Shown: piece by piece, positions 25,038-33,514 of the stretch
Position numbering within the stretch: position 1 is the stretch's first letter
Layout: each line of letters opens with the position of its first letter
Assembly: GCF_032714475.1 (NCBI RefSeq)
Contig: NZ_JAWDKD010000008.1
Coordinates: forward strand, 62,001-126,000
DNA: 64,000 nucleotides
Direction of reading: 5' to 3'
Source: Methanolapillus africanus
Lineage (GTDB): Archaea > Halobacteriota > Methanosarcinia > Methanosarcinales > Methanosarcinaceae
Translations under genes and position numbers: made by a program
Notes under the pieces: model-generated
Told to the model about the DNA's origin: nothing
The model's input: only the letters and a program-made list of their open reading frames with translations
Databases searched by the model: none

Positions 25038-27140
25038 TTAATGAATCAGTTTCAGATGATCGACATCGGGTTCCAAGATTTCGCCTTTTTGGCGCATCTT
25101 ATTGAGGGTAACTTCCATTTCTTCTTGGGAAATATTGGACTTTTCCGCTTCGGCAAACACTTCTTTTCGAGAGGCTTTGCCGCCGGGCGTCCGCTCGGAA
25201 ATGGTCCGGATGATGTCTTTAATAATGCCGATTTTGTCCCGCTGGGATTTGCTGATGCCCGACGCGATAATGTCGGCGTCCAGCTGTCCGGTGCTCGGGT
25301 CGATGCCGACGTTTTTGAGGCATTCCATCGTGATGTCCGTCGTCCGGATGGCGTCGTCCATTGTCACCCGGTTGCTGAGGCGCACGCGCGCGCTGGCTTC
25401 CGCCAAACGGACCAGTGCTTCCAACTGGCGGGCCGTCACCGGCACCGGCGTGTTTTTGCCTTCGCCTTGTTTACGGAGGCTCGTGTAAAAGTCAATTAAA
25501 TGCGAACGGGCGTCCTCATCCATCACCGGATAAATGTTGCGGCGCGCGTAAGCGATATATTTGCGGAGCAAATCCGGCGCAATGTCCGGGTTAATCGTAA
25601 TCAATTGCGCATCAATCATTTCCTGCGTGATGTGCGACGCTGAGATGTTGTTTTTCTGCTGGATCAGTTCTCCGGCATAATGTGTTTGAAGGATGTGTCC
25701 GGCAATTTTCGAGTCCATCCGGCTTTCCGGAATATCGAGCAGAACGAAAATCAAGTCGAAACGGGAGAGCAGGGCCGGCGGCATATCAATCTGGTCGGCC
25801 AAACTTTCAAAGCGGTTGAACCGGCCGTAAACGGGGTTGGCCGCGCCGAGAAGCGAGCAGCGAGATTTTAAGGTCGCGATAATACCGGCTTTGGCAATGC
25901 TGATGGTTTGCTGTTCCATCGCTTCGTGAAGCGCGCTTTTGTCTTCGTCGCGCATTTTGTCCATTTCGTCAACGGCCGCAATGCCCATGTCAGCCATGAC
26001 CAAGGCGCCGCCTTCGATTGTCCAGCGACCGTCGCCGAGTTCGTCGCGAACGGCAGCCGCCGTGAGACCGCTGGCGGACGCGCTTTTTCCGGACGCGAAG
26101 ACACCGCGCGGCGAAAGCCGGATGATGTAGCGCAGCAACTGACTTTTCGCGACGCCGGGGTCGCCGACGAGAATAATATGAATGTCGCCGCGGACGCGCG
26201 ATCCGTCGGGGAACGTTTTAACGACGCCCGAAAACAGCTGATACATGAGCGCTTTTTTGACGTGGTCGTTGCCGTAAATGGTCGGCGCAATCGAGCTGAC
26301 GATCCGGTCGTAAATGTGGGGATCTTTGCTGAGCTTGATGATTTGGTCTTCTTCTTCGGCGGTGATGTCGAGTTCGTCAAATTCCTTATCGAGACGCTCG
26401 ATTGAATTGGCTTCAAGAACCAAATCGTAATAGGTAGATTTTCCTTCCCGTAGCGGGCGCTGGACGGAACGGAGAATGCCATTGATGATGACGCGGTCGC
26501 CCGGAGAAACGAGACCGGTCATGTCGTCGGTAAAATTAATTTCAATGCTTTCGGGATTGGAACCGCCTTTCAGGCTTTCGGGCGACTCCTGAATTTGTCC
26601 TTTTTGGGAGTCGATGAATTCGGATTGTTCCGCCATCAGTTTAAACGGTCCGCGTTTGCCGCAATTTTCATTTTCGCAGCCGGAATACGGTTCATCAAGT
26701 TTGGTGCCCGGCTGTTCGACGTACGTAATCGTGTCGCAGCGCATGCATTTAAAAGCCGCCTTTGTGATTCGGGGGCGGACTTCCGTTGCGCGGCGGATCA
26801 TGCCTTCGACGGCGATGAATTTGGAAAGGTGCTTGCTGCGCAATTCCCGGATCGGGATGCGGTTGGGGATATTGACGACGCGGACGTGAACGTTGTCAAA
26901 ACCTTTGGCGAGCGGCAGATCGGTGTCTTTGAGCGCCATTTCAAGCGCCAGAATGACGGTTTCCGGATCTTCGATGAGATCGGAGGCGATCGCGCGGTCA
27001 TAAATTTCAAGATTATCGTAATTCACAACCAGGCTGCGCTTGTCGGGATAGTTGTTGGCGAGTTCCAAAACTTCGTCTTGGTAATACCGCTTCAAAAAAT
27101 CTTTGAGTTTCTTATGCCATTTTTCGTCCGCAACAGCCAT
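25038..27140 (-). CDS. mcm: replicative DNA helicase MCM
   Basis: 700 residues, the usual length. The N-terminal domain carries a zinc site (C132, C135, C155, C160). The AAA+ core has Walker A GDPGVAKS (326-333), the MCM box GALVMADMGIAAVDEMDKM with Walker B, sensor GAANPVYGRF and the arginine-finger block SRFDLIF. A winged-helix C-terminus ends in LEPDVDHLKLIH. It unwinds DNA 3'-5' ahead of the replication fork as a homohexamer. GGTGA lies before the ATG. It is probably co-transcribed with the DUF424 gene. Confidence 0.97.
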   Translation of the reverse strand: MAVADEKWHKKLKDFLKRYYQDEVLELANNYPDKRSLVVNYDNLEIYDRAIASDLIEDPETVILALEMALKDTDLPLAKGFDNVHVRVVNIPNRIPIRELRSKHLSKFIAVEGMIRRATEVRPRITKAAFKCMRCDTITYVEQPGTKLDEPYSGCENENCGKRGPFKLMAEQSEFIDSQKGQIQESPESLKGGSNPESIEINFTDDMTGLVSPGDRVIINGILRSVQRPLREGKSTYYDLVLEANSIERLDKEFDELDITAEEEDQIIKLSKDPHIYDRIVSSIAPTIYGNDHVKKALMYQLFSGVVKTFPDGSRVRGDIHIILVGDPGVAKSQLLRYIIRLSPRGVFASGKSASASGLTAAAVRDELGDGRWTIEGGALVMADMGIAAVDEMDKMRDEDKSALHEAMEQQTISIAKAGIIATLKSRCSLLGAANPVYGRFNRFESLADQIDMPPALLSRFDLIFVLLDIPESRMDSKIAGHILQTHYAGELIQQKNNISASHITQEMIDAQLITINPDIAPDLLRKYIAYARRNIYPVMDEDARSHLIDFYTSLRKQGEGKNTPVPVTARQLEALVRLAEASARVRLSNRVTMDDAIRTTDITMECLKNVGIDPSTGQLDADIIASGISKSQRDKIGIIKDIIRTISERTPGGKASRKEVFAEAEKSNISQEEMEVTLNKMRQKGEILEPDVDHLKLIH

Positions 27141-27321
27141 TCTTTCACCAAAAACCGGCGCAAGAGTTGTTGCCGGATGAATTCAATTTGAATTAAAAAT
27201 GTAAGACAAGAAAGTTCAAACCCTTTGATAAATCTTTTTAGTTCCTCTTTTGAAAGATATAAATTTCAAATATAAATGAATCAGAATTGAATTGAAATTG
27301 CAACGTTTCAGGTTAAAAGTA

Positions 27322-27329
27322 TTTATATG
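27322..27329 (+). promoter_or_regulatory. TATA box upstream of tRNA-Ser
   Basis: TTTATATG, with A-rich sequence before it as expected for a BRE. It predicts transcription from about 27352, about 35 nt before the mature tRNA. Confidence 0.5.
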
Positions 27330-27387
27330 AAAAACGGCATTTCAACGGACAGATTGAATCCGAGATTCAACAATAATTTTTCACTGT

Positions 27388-27473
27388 GCCCGGTTAGTCT
27401 AGTGGTAAGGCGGTGGTCTCGAAAACCACTTCTTCATCGAAGAGCGCAAGTTCAAATCCTGCATCGGGCGCCA
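27388..27473 (+). tRNA. tRNA-Ser (anticodon CGA)
   Basis: Acceptor arms GCCCGGT and ATCGGGC pair (one G-U). The anticodon stem GTGGT/ACCAC holds the loop CTCGAAA with anticodon CGA, reading UCG. A long variable arm (TCTTC/GAAGA) is diagnostic of a class II tRNA such as Ser. T-arm TTCAAATC, discriminator G and an encoded CCA are present. Box 5 and element C follow directly. Confidence 0.93.
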
Positions 27474-27520
27474 TACCTTTTTTGTGAGATTTCTGCGAGA
27501 GAATACTTTCTGTTTTATTT

Positions 27521-27559
27521 GGCGGACGGCATGCGCGCGCGTTATGGCGTGCATTTTCG
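27521..27559 (+). repeat. GC-rich box 5 with CGC-GTTATG-GCG mini-hairpin
   Basis: GGCGGACGGCATGCGCGCGC then GTTATGGCGTGCATTTTCG, about 50 bp after tRNA-Ser and directly behind a T-rich run. With box 6 in opposite orientation at 28281-28318 it brackets element C. Confidence 0.75.
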
Positions 27560-27702
27560 TTTGGATTTCGAAAAACGTGGTGCATTTTTTGTTTTGTTTT
27601 TAAGTATCGGGTTCATTTTTTACTTTTTCATTTTTTAATTTGGTGACCGCTTTTCGTTTTGTTTTCTTTTTTGTTTCAGATCCATCTTTTTCATTATCCC
27701 AA

Positions 27703-28209
27703 ACAAACCATCCCGCTTAAACAGACGCCTTTGGCGTCTGTTTAAGCGGATACCGCACGCAATTGGGATTGGAATAGCTACCGCAGGTGCATATTGGAAC
27801 AAGTGAACAACTGTATTGTTGGAAACAGAGAGGGGCAAAACGGTGTCAAGTAAACAACTGTATTGTTAGAAAACAGAAGGTGCAAAACAGTACCAAGTAA
27901 AACCTGTATTGTTAGAAACAGAAGGTGCAAAACAGTACCAAGTAAAACCTGTATTGTTAGAAACAGAAGGTGCAAAACAGTACCAAGTAAAACCCGTATT
28001 GTTAGAAACAGTTGGTGAAAAACGGTAACAAGAAAAACGTGTATTGTTGGAACAGAAGATGCAATCTGAAATCTAAAAACAGTCACCCGTAGGTGCAATC
28101 TGTAACTATAAAACAGTAGCTGCAATCTGAACTGTAAATTGGAATGTATCTGCTAATCGGATTCCGCAAAATACAGACGCAAAGCGTCTGATTTTGCGGG
28201 ATGGTTTGC
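27703..28209 (+). repeat. composite hairpin-array element C (complete, 507 bp; best copy)
   Basis: Left terminus ACAAACCATCCCGC, hairpin at 27713-27749 (17-bp arms, CAGACGCC/GGCGTCTG core, loop TTT). The array has CTGTATTGTT-type blocks starting at 27811, 27858, 27904, 27949, 27994 and 28039 (spacing 47, 46, 45, 45, 45), then shorter units with AATCTAAAAACAGT. Right hairpin 28164-28199 and terminus GGGATGGTTTGC. Each unit contains two small dyads, CTGT...ACAG and GGTGC...GTACC. There are no unique spacers and no cas genes. A 115-residue antisense frame here is only the repeat translated. Confidence 0.88.
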
Positions 28210-28280
28210 ACGATTTGAAAAAATGTGGGTTGATTTACTTGAATTTGAAAAAAAGAGGAGAATGAATCTTTAAAAATCGA

Positions 28281-28318
28281 GAAAATGTGTCGCCATAACG
28301 CGCGCGGTGCCGCCCACC
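28281..28318 (-). repeat. GC-rich box 6 with CGC-GTTATG-GCG mini-hairpin
   Basis: Minus strand: GGTGGGCGGCACCGCGCGCG then TTATGGCGACACATTTTC. It lies 13 bp after the MoaD-like gene stop and reads in that gene's direction. It is the inverted partner of box 5, so the whole unit 27521-28318 has dyad symmetry. Confidence 0.75.
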
Positions 28319-28331
28319 AAAAAAGAAAAAG

Positions 28332-28610
28332 TTATCCTCCGGAAACCGGCGGATAAAGCAGGATTTCATCGCCGTCTTTCGGGAAATACGACGCTGCCGA
28401 TTCGCAGACAACTCTTTTTTTGTTAACCTGAATCATAATATTTCGGCGCAAATGTCCCGAACAATCAAAGAGAAGAGAACCACCGTCATCGCTTTTGAGC
28501 GAAAACTGACGCAGAATCTCTTTTAAATCCGTATTTTCAGGAACGTCCGATTCCGTTTTTTCGGGAAAATATTCCCGCAGGCGTCCGTAAGCTAAAATTG
28601 TGACTTTCAT
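28332..28610 (-). CDS. MoaD/ThiS-family ubiquitin-like sulfur carrier
   Basis: 92 residues with a beta-grasp pattern (MKVTILAYGRLREYF, then KKRVVCESAASYFPKDGDEI, then LLYPPVSGG). The C-terminal Gly-Gly is the site of adenylation and thiocarboxylation. It overlaps the E1-like gene by 4 bp and is certainly its partner. It could serve molybdopterin/tungstopterin synthesis, tRNA thiolation or a SAMP-type protein modification; no MoaE or other pathway gene is adjacent to decide. The upstream half is more divergent than in MoaD proper. Confidence 0.85.
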   Translation of the reverse strand: MKVTILAYGRLREYFPEKTESDVPENTDLKEILRQFSLKSDDGGSLLFDCSGHLRRNIMIQVNKKRVVCESAASYFPKDGDEILLYPPVSGG

Positions 28611-29383
28611 TTGTTTTCCCCGTTACATTTGCCGCAAACCGGACAGCAGTCGTCTTTTTCAAATTCGATTTGATCGAAAGAATTCGTGAGTCCGTCCCAG
28701 ATTAATAATTTTCCCGAAAGCAGCTCGCCTTTTTTTGTAATGTATTTGACCACTTCGTTGGCTTCCAATGACCCAATCACGCCGCAAACAGTTCCAGAAA
28801 TCGGAAACTTTTCCGGTTTTGCCGGTGTTCCTGTCTTTCCCACATTTTCCGGCAACTCGCAGCTTGAATTGGATTCGTCAGCCGGAAACGCACAAAAGAA
28901 ACACGGACCATCCGGCAGAAAAACAGACACCTGCCCCGAAAAACCGTAAACGGCCGCATGGAAATACGGCAGACGGCTATTGAAAGCGAATTTGGCCAAA
29001 ACCCGGCGCGTTTCGTCGTTGTCCAGCGCGTCGACGATGATTCCGGCACCGCCGGTCAACTCGGACACATTTTTGTCCGTCAACTTTTCGCAAACAGGCA
29101 GAACTGTGATGTGCGGATTTTGGGACGACAACTTCTCGGATCCGGAAACGGCTTTTTGCCGGCCGATATCTTTTTCGTGATGCAGAAATTGGCGGTTTAA
29201 ATTCGTTTCATCGACCGCGTCAAAATCCAATAAAATTATTTTTCCGACGCCGGCCGCCGCCAAATATGTCGCGACGGGCGAGCCGAGGCCGCCGGCTCCG
29301 GCAATGAAAACGCAAGCCTCGGAAAGGGCTTTTTGACCGCTTTCTCCGAAGAGCGGCATTTGACGGGAATATCGGGGAATCAT
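28607..29383 (-). CDS. MoeB/ThiF/HesA-family E1-like adenylyltransferase
   Basis: 258 residues. Start MIPRYSRQMPLFGESGQ, nucleotide-binding GAGGLGSPVATYLAAAGVG, DFDAVDETNLNRQFLH, the catalytic Asp region VDALDNDETR, and zinc ligands CFFC and CPVC, as in MoeB. The usual adenylation-domain tail SGTVCGVIGSLEANEVVKYI is present. It activates the C-terminal Gly of the overlapping MoaD-like protein with ATP. There is no rhodanese domain. It is complete, followed by a short AT-rich gap. Confidence 0.9.
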   Translation of the reverse strand: MIPRYSRQMPLFGESGQKALSEACVFIAGAGGLGSPVATYLAAAGVGKIILLDFDAVDETNLNRQFLHHEKDIGRQKAVSGSEKLSSQNPHITVLPVCEKLTDKNVSELTGGAGIIVDALDNDETRRVLAKFAFNSRLPYFHAAVYGFSGQVSVFLPDGPCFFCAFPADESNSSCELPENVGKTGTPAKPEKFPISGTVCGVIGSLEANEVVKYITKKGELLSGKLLIWDGLTNSFDQIEFEKDDCCPVCGKCNGENK

Positions 29384-29492
29384 GAGAAGTCTCTCAATTA
29401 TTATTTTGAAAAATTATTTTGAAAATTATCAACATATAAACAAACAACCGGCAATATATAAACAACCGACAACGAATAAGCAGACCAGGATA

Positions 29493-29879
29493 TCAATCGG
29501 TTTTACAAAAATCTGACCCTTCCATCGCAAACTGTTTGTAAACGGCGCAGCCCGGACACAAGCAGGAATCGTTGCCTTCAACATCAGCCCCGGCACAGCC
29601 GATTGTTTTGTTGCCGTCGTCGCCGGAACCATATGTCGGACAGGCGCCTTTGGCGCAATACATAATGATTCCAACGGCCGGACGCAGCGAACAAACCGGA
29701 CACAAACAAACCTTGGAGTGATGGAATGACGCACAGACCCCGAAGTAGCGGCCGAATTTTTGGGGATTGATTTCATCTCCGCGTTCGGTTTCACATTCAG
29801 TTTTGCATTCGGCTCCACATGCATTTTCGCATTCGGTTTCACATTCGTTTTTGTTTTCCGGTTCCGGCATAATCATCAT
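29493..29879 (-). CDS. Cys-rich DUF2769-like protein
   Basis: About 128 residues from the ATG at 29879, which overlaps the HIT-gene stop as ATGA. The first 45 residues are Glu/Cys/Asn-rich (ECETECENACGAECKTECE). The second part has regularly spaced cysteines (CASFHHSKVCLCPVC, YCAKGACPTYG, CLCPGCAVYKQF), as in DUF2769 proteins that are frequent in Methanosarcina. It is probably metal- or iron-sulfur-binding; the function is unknown. Translational coupling to the HIT protein is supported by the overlap. Confidence 0.7.
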   Translation of the reverse strand: MMIMPEPENKNECETECENACGAECKTECETERGDEINPQKFGRYFGVCASFHHSKVCLCPVCSLRPAVGIIMYCAKGACPTYGSGDDGNKTIGCAGADVEGNDSCLCPGCAVYKQFAMEGSDFCKTD

Positions 29880-30295
29880 TTCAGGATTTCTTTTTGAACG
29901 ATGGCGAGATAAGCCATATCTTTGTCTTCGGGCGTACACGAACTGACAATCGAGTGCATGGAGCCGCCGCCGTCGCCGTTGTAACGCGGAATGATATGAA
30001 TGTGCGTGTGCATGACGGTTTGTCCGGCGGCCTCGTAGACGTTTGTGCCGATGGAAAGTCCGTCTGCTTTCAAATTCTTGTGGATTTTCTTGGAAACGGC
30101 GTTTACAAACGCAAACAAATCGCCGGCGTCAGTCTCGGACATCTCGACAAAAGCCGCGGAATGCTTTTTCGGAATCACGACCGTATGTCCTTTGGAACAC
30201 GGATGAATGTCCAAAAACGCCAAATAGTTGTCGTCTTCCGCAATTTTCAGGCCCGGAATTTCACCGGCTGCGATTTTACAAAACAAGCAATCCAT
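29876..30295 (-). CDS. HIT-family nucleotide hydrolase
   Basis: 139 residues. CLFCKIAAGEIP and the zinc-type Cys pair at the N-terminus, FLDIHPCSKGHTVVIPKKH, and the histidine triad HTHIHIIPRY near residue 100. It belongs to the Hint/PKCI group, which hydrolyses adenosine phosphoramidates and acyl-adenylates. The ordinary family length and the first ATG fit. It lies upstream of and overlaps the DUF2769-like gene. Confidence 0.92.
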   Translation of the reverse strand: MDCLFCKIAAGEIPGLKIAEDDNYLAFLDIHPCSKGHTVVIPKKHSAAFVEMSETDAGDLFAFVNAVSKKIHKNLKADGLSIGTNVYEAAGQTVMHTHIHIIPRYNGDGGGSMHSIVSSCTPEDKDMAYLAIVQKEILK

Positions 30296-30477
30296 ATTTA
30301 TCCCTCAATAATCCATTCACAAAGAAAATAATCAATTATAGAATATAGAATTAATCGGATTCATTGATTTAAATCTTTATTATAACAATATAATTTTATA
30401 TATTATTAAGAATTTTAATAATAGAATTACTGATTATTTGTTTTATCCATTGAAAATACACCACAGGAGAGAGAAAA

Positions 30478-31083
30478 TTGAAAATACTCGTCATGTCCGA
30501 CACCCACATTCCGAAACTTGAGTCGTCCGAAATTGCAGCTGTCGCTGACGCCTCCGATTTTCCGATGTTTCCGGAAATCATGCGGGAAAAAATGAAAGAA
30601 GCCGACATTATTGTTCACGCCGGCGACTTTGAATCCAAAGAGATTTTCGATTTATTTGAAAAAACCGGAAAGCTGAAAGCCGTTTACGGGAACAATGACG
30701 GCAAAGAAATACAAGCCAAAATCCCCGAAAGGTTGGTTTTTGAAGAAAACGGCGTCAAGTTCGGCGTCATTCACCAAGCCGGCATTTCCCTCAACGAAAA
30801 CACCGCCCGCTGGTATCTGGCGCAGGAAATGGGCGTCGACGTCCTTCTTTTCGGGCACATTCACACGCCCATGATTGACGAATACCACGGCAAATATCTG
30901 ATTTGCCCCGGATCGCCGATTAAAGCACGCATGTCCGACCCATCCGTTGTTGAAATTGAGTTGGATGAAACAAAGCCGGGCGTCGTCGGCGATATTCGAG
31001 TCATTCCTGTTGGTGCGGCAGCTTGCGGATATTTGAAATTCAGAAATCAACTGGAAGAGGAAAAAGAGAAAGGAGAGAAGTAA
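30478..31083 (+). CDS. YfcE/MJ0936-type metallophosphoesterase
   Basis: 201 residues starting with TTG (30478) behind AGGAGAG at 6 nt spacing. Metal-binding motifs: MSDTHIP (Asp, His), HAGDFES (Asp), YGNNDGKE (Asn, Asp), FGVIHQAGI and LLFGHIHTPM (GHxH). It is a calcineurin-like phosphodiesterase with a two-metal centre, active on nucleotide or small phosphodiesters in homologues. An insertion of about 35 residues after SDTHIP (ESSEIAAVADASDFPMFPE) lengthens the first loop. It appears monocistronic, ending before a strong hairpin. Confidence 0.9.
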   Translation: MKILVMSDTHIPKLESSEIAAVADASDFPMFPEIMREKMKEADIIVHAGDFESKEIFDLFEKTGKLKAVYGNNDGKEIQAKIPERLVFEENGVKFGVIHQAGISLNENTARWYLAQEMGVDVLLFGHIHTPMIDEYHGKYLICPGSPIKARMSDPSVVEIELDETKPGVVGDIRVIPVGAAACGYLKFRNQLEEEKEKGEK

Positions 31084-31094
31084 TTAAGGAGATA

Positions 31095-31150
31095 ATTACC
31101 TAAATTTATCATAATTACCATCAAGGGTAATCATTTGAAATTTAGGTAAT
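31095..31150. terminator. bidirectional hairpin between convergent genes
   Basis: The outer arms ATTACCTAAATTT (31095-31107) and AAATTTAGGTAAT (31138-31150) pair perfectly over 13 bp. The inner arms ATTACC (31114-31119) and GGTAAT (31126-31131) repeat the same word. It sits between the ends of the phosphoesterase and radical SAM genes. Confidence 0.65.
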
Positions 31151-31181
31151 CGTCTTAAATTAAAAATTGAAGAAACCATTT

Positions 31182-32945
31182 TCAATCGTCAAAAACCACA
31201 AATTTTTCAATCAATCTCCCATGCGGACTTCTTAAAATCAAATCTTCTTTTCCCGAATACGGCCGCATGCGAATCACTTCTTCCGCCATCGCTGCATTCA
31301 GCCCGGGCAATTCTTTGAGCATGCCGGCAGTTACGGCATTGATATTGACCGGATACGGAATTCCGGAAACGGAACGGTAGCCGTGACCGGTAATCATAAT
31401 GTCGTAAAATTGATTGAGATCTAATTTTCCGTGAACGCCGACCAATAACGGATACGTACCGAATTGACGGCCAAATGTGATGTCGGATTTGGCTTGCGTA
31501 TCATGAACTTCCATGAACACGTCTTTGAGAACGGTACCGACCGGAACGACGCGGCGCAGCATGGGCAAATCGATTTCTTTTCGGATTTGTTCCTTGTAAT
31601 CTTTGAAATATTTGTTCTGCGTCGATTGATTTTGTTTTGAACGGGAACGGTTGTGATTGTGACCGGCTGCTGATTCCGGCGCGGCGGACAAATTCTCATA
31701 AATCGGCGTTTTCGGAAAAGCCATCACTTGCCGAATATTGATGCGGCGAAGCATGAGGCCTTCATCGTAAACTTGTTTTAAGAATTCGGCGTTCAACTGA
31801 AACGTTTTTTTGGTTTCGCCCGTGAGCCCGTGAACAAAATTGACGCCCGGCAGAATTTCAGGCATGCCGTTTTCCCCGCGTTTGGCGCCTATTTCGTTGA
31901 CCAAACGGATGGCTGCCAGAACTTGATCGGCCGACGCTTTTAAGTTGTTGGCAGAAATGACGGCCGGATCGGCGCTTTCCAAACCCATTGCAATAACGTC
32001 GCCGGGCGTATGATATTTGACAATCGTCCTTAAAATTTCAGCGGACTCGTCCGGAAATTCGGCAATCGTAATCGGGTTTCCGTTGTCCATGTGAAGCGTC
32101 AGCAGGTCCGGCGCAACGCGTCGGATACCGGCATATAATTTTTCGATTGCTTCCGGATTGGGTTTTAAAACTTGCCCGCCGGTATCAATGCCTTTGTAAG
32201 CAAACAGATCCGGCTGGCGGCCGAGGCGGAAATGCCGGACGCCGGCACCGTAAAGTTGTTCGACTTCGGCGATGATGTCGTCCTCTTCCCGGAAATCGGG
32301 GCGGCCGTAGAAGGATTCCGTGCAAAATGAACAATGCTTCTTTCGGCCGCAGCCGCGGTAAGTTTCGATTTCGCAGATGATGTTTGGAAAATTCGGATGT
32401 TGGCGGGCAATAAATGCGCCGTTTTTTGACCAGCGGGCGATTTCATCGGTGGTGCGGTAGCGGTGAACCAAATCGCCGCTGCTGTTTTGATTTAAATTTT
32501 TATTTTTAAAATAATCATAAACAAAACTTTCAATATCGTTTTTGGCGATCAACACGTCTTTTTGCAAAAACAATTCCGTTTCCGTCGCCGTTTTGCCGCC
32601 TTCCTGCGAATAGCCGAGACGGATCGGACCGCCCAGCATTTTGATGCCGCCGGACAGGCGGAAAAGTGCGCGGATTTCTTCGTCCGTGATCGGAACGCCG
32701 GTCAAATACTTGCCGGGAACGGTCATTCCGGAAATAATAATCAAACAATCTGCGGTTTTGAATGTTTCCGCGGTTTCTTTGCCGGCTTTTCGGACTTGGT
32801 CGATTGTCAGATAGAGGATGTCCTCTTCGGAAAAGCCGACATCGAGAAACGCGCCGGCGACGTAGCGCGGGTAGGGTGAAAGGTAAGGCGGGACGCCGAA
32901 ACAGGCGGGTTCGTCCACATAGCCGTCTAAAATGATGATTTTCAT
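31182..32945 (-). CDS. COG1031-type radical SAM enzyme with C-terminal helix-hairpin-helix
   Basis: About 587 residues from the ATG at 32945 (MKIIILDGYVDEPACFGVPP); the longer frame adds a poorly conserved stretch. After a Rossmann-like N-terminal domain comes TYRGCGRKKHCSFC, whose cysteines are spaced C-x5-C-x2-C, followed by GVRHFRLGRQPDLFAY and the TIM-barrel part (LHMDNGNPITIAEFPDES). The C-terminus has a helix-hairpin-helix pair (LKELPGLNAAMAEEVI, PYSGKEDLI), suggesting nucleic-acid contact. The substrate is unknown. A Ser/Asn/Gln-rich insertion (AAGHNHNRSRSKQNQ) lies near residue 430. Confidence 0.85.
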   Translation of the reverse strand: MKIIILDGYVDEPACFGVPPYLSPYPRYVAGAFLDVGFSEEDILYLTIDQVRKAGKETAETFKTADCLIIISGMTVPGKYLTGVPITDEEIRALFRLSGGIKMLGGPIRLGYSQEGGKTATETELFLQKDVLIAKNDIESFVYDYFKNKNLNQNSSGDLVHRYRTTDEIARWSKNGAFIARQHPNFPNIICEIETYRGCGRKKHCSFCTESFYGRPDFREEDDIIAEVEQLYGAGVRHFRLGRQPDLFAYKGIDTGGQVLKPNPEAIEKLYAGIRRVAPDLLTLHMDNGNPITIAEFPDESAEILRTIVKYHTPGDVIAMGLESADPAVISANNLKASADQVLAAIRLVNEIGAKRGENGMPEILPGVNFVHGLTGETKKTFQLNAEFLKQVYDEGLMLRRINIRQVMAFPKTPIYENLSAAPESAAGHNHNRSRSKQNQSTQNKYFKDYKEQIRKEIDLPMLRRVVPVGTVLKDVFMEVHDTQAKSDITFGRQFGTYPLLVGVHGKLDLNQFYDIMITGHGYRSVSGIPYPVNINAVTAGMLKELPGLNAAMAEEVIRMRPYSGKEDLILRSPHGRLIEKFVVFDD

Positions 32946-33052
32946 AGAAACGAAGAATAGAAGCGTACCCCTTTTATTAATGTTTTTCACAATTTCCCAG
33001 GATTCATGGATTCATGAATACATTTATCTATTTTTCACTCTTTTTTGGATTC

Positions 33053-33514
33053 ATGCCGACGATTGGAATTGCAGATACGACTTTTGCGCGCTACAACATG
33101 GGCGCCGCCGCCGTGGATGAACTGAAAAATTCGATTTCCGCCAAAATTATCCGGGTGACCGTTCCGGGCGTCAAAGATTTGCCGGTGGCAGCCAAAAAAC
33201 TGCTGGAGGAACAGCAGTGCGATATTGTGATGGTTCTCGGAATGCCGGGACGCCAGCCGCAGGACAAAGTTTGCGCGCATGAGGCGTCGCAAGGTATTAT
33301 TTTGGCGCAGCTCATGACCAACAAACATATTATCGAGGTTTTCGTTCACGAAGATGAGGGAAAAGACGATAAGGAACTCGCTTTTTTAATGGAAATGCGG
33401 TCGCGCGAACATGCTCAAAACGTCATTAAAATGCTCACTAATCCGGAAAAAATGATCAAGGAAGCCGGAACCGGACAGCGCGAAGGTTTTAAAGATGCGA
33501 AGCCGCTTCAATGA
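33053..33514 (+). CDS. ribC: archaeal-type riboflavin synthase
   Basis: About 153 residues from MPTIGIADTTFARYNMG. The TATA-like TTTATCTA at 33023-33030 lies 23-30 nt before this ATG, indicating a nearly leaderless mRNA and arguing against the frame that starts 13 codons earlier. Blocks VTVPGVKDLPVAAKKLLEE, GMPGRQPQDK and CAHEASQGIILAQL are those of the archaeal enzyme, which is related to lumazine synthase and unlike bacterial RibE. It converts two 6,7-dimethyl-8-ribityllumazines to riboflavin, needed for FAD and as precursor chemistry shared with F420. ribH follows. Confidence 0.92.
   Translation: MPTIGIADTTFARYNMGAAAVDELKNSISAKIIRVTVPGVKDLPVAAKKLLEEQQCDIVMVLGMPGRQPQDKVCAHEASQGIILAQLMTNKHIIEVFVHEDEGKDDKELAFLMEMRSREHAQNVIKMLTNPEKMIKEAGTGQREGFKDAKPLQ

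Noticed and set aside
27811..28080. Regular repeats that could be taken for a CRISPR array
   Set aside because: Units run on without unique spacers of constant length, are degenerate, carry internal dyads, and no cas gene is in the window.
27778..28125. 115-codon minus-strand frame with repeated LLFLTIQVLLGTVLH
   Set aside because: It is a translation of the 45-bp repeat units of element C. The same artefact gives short frames in elements A, E and F.
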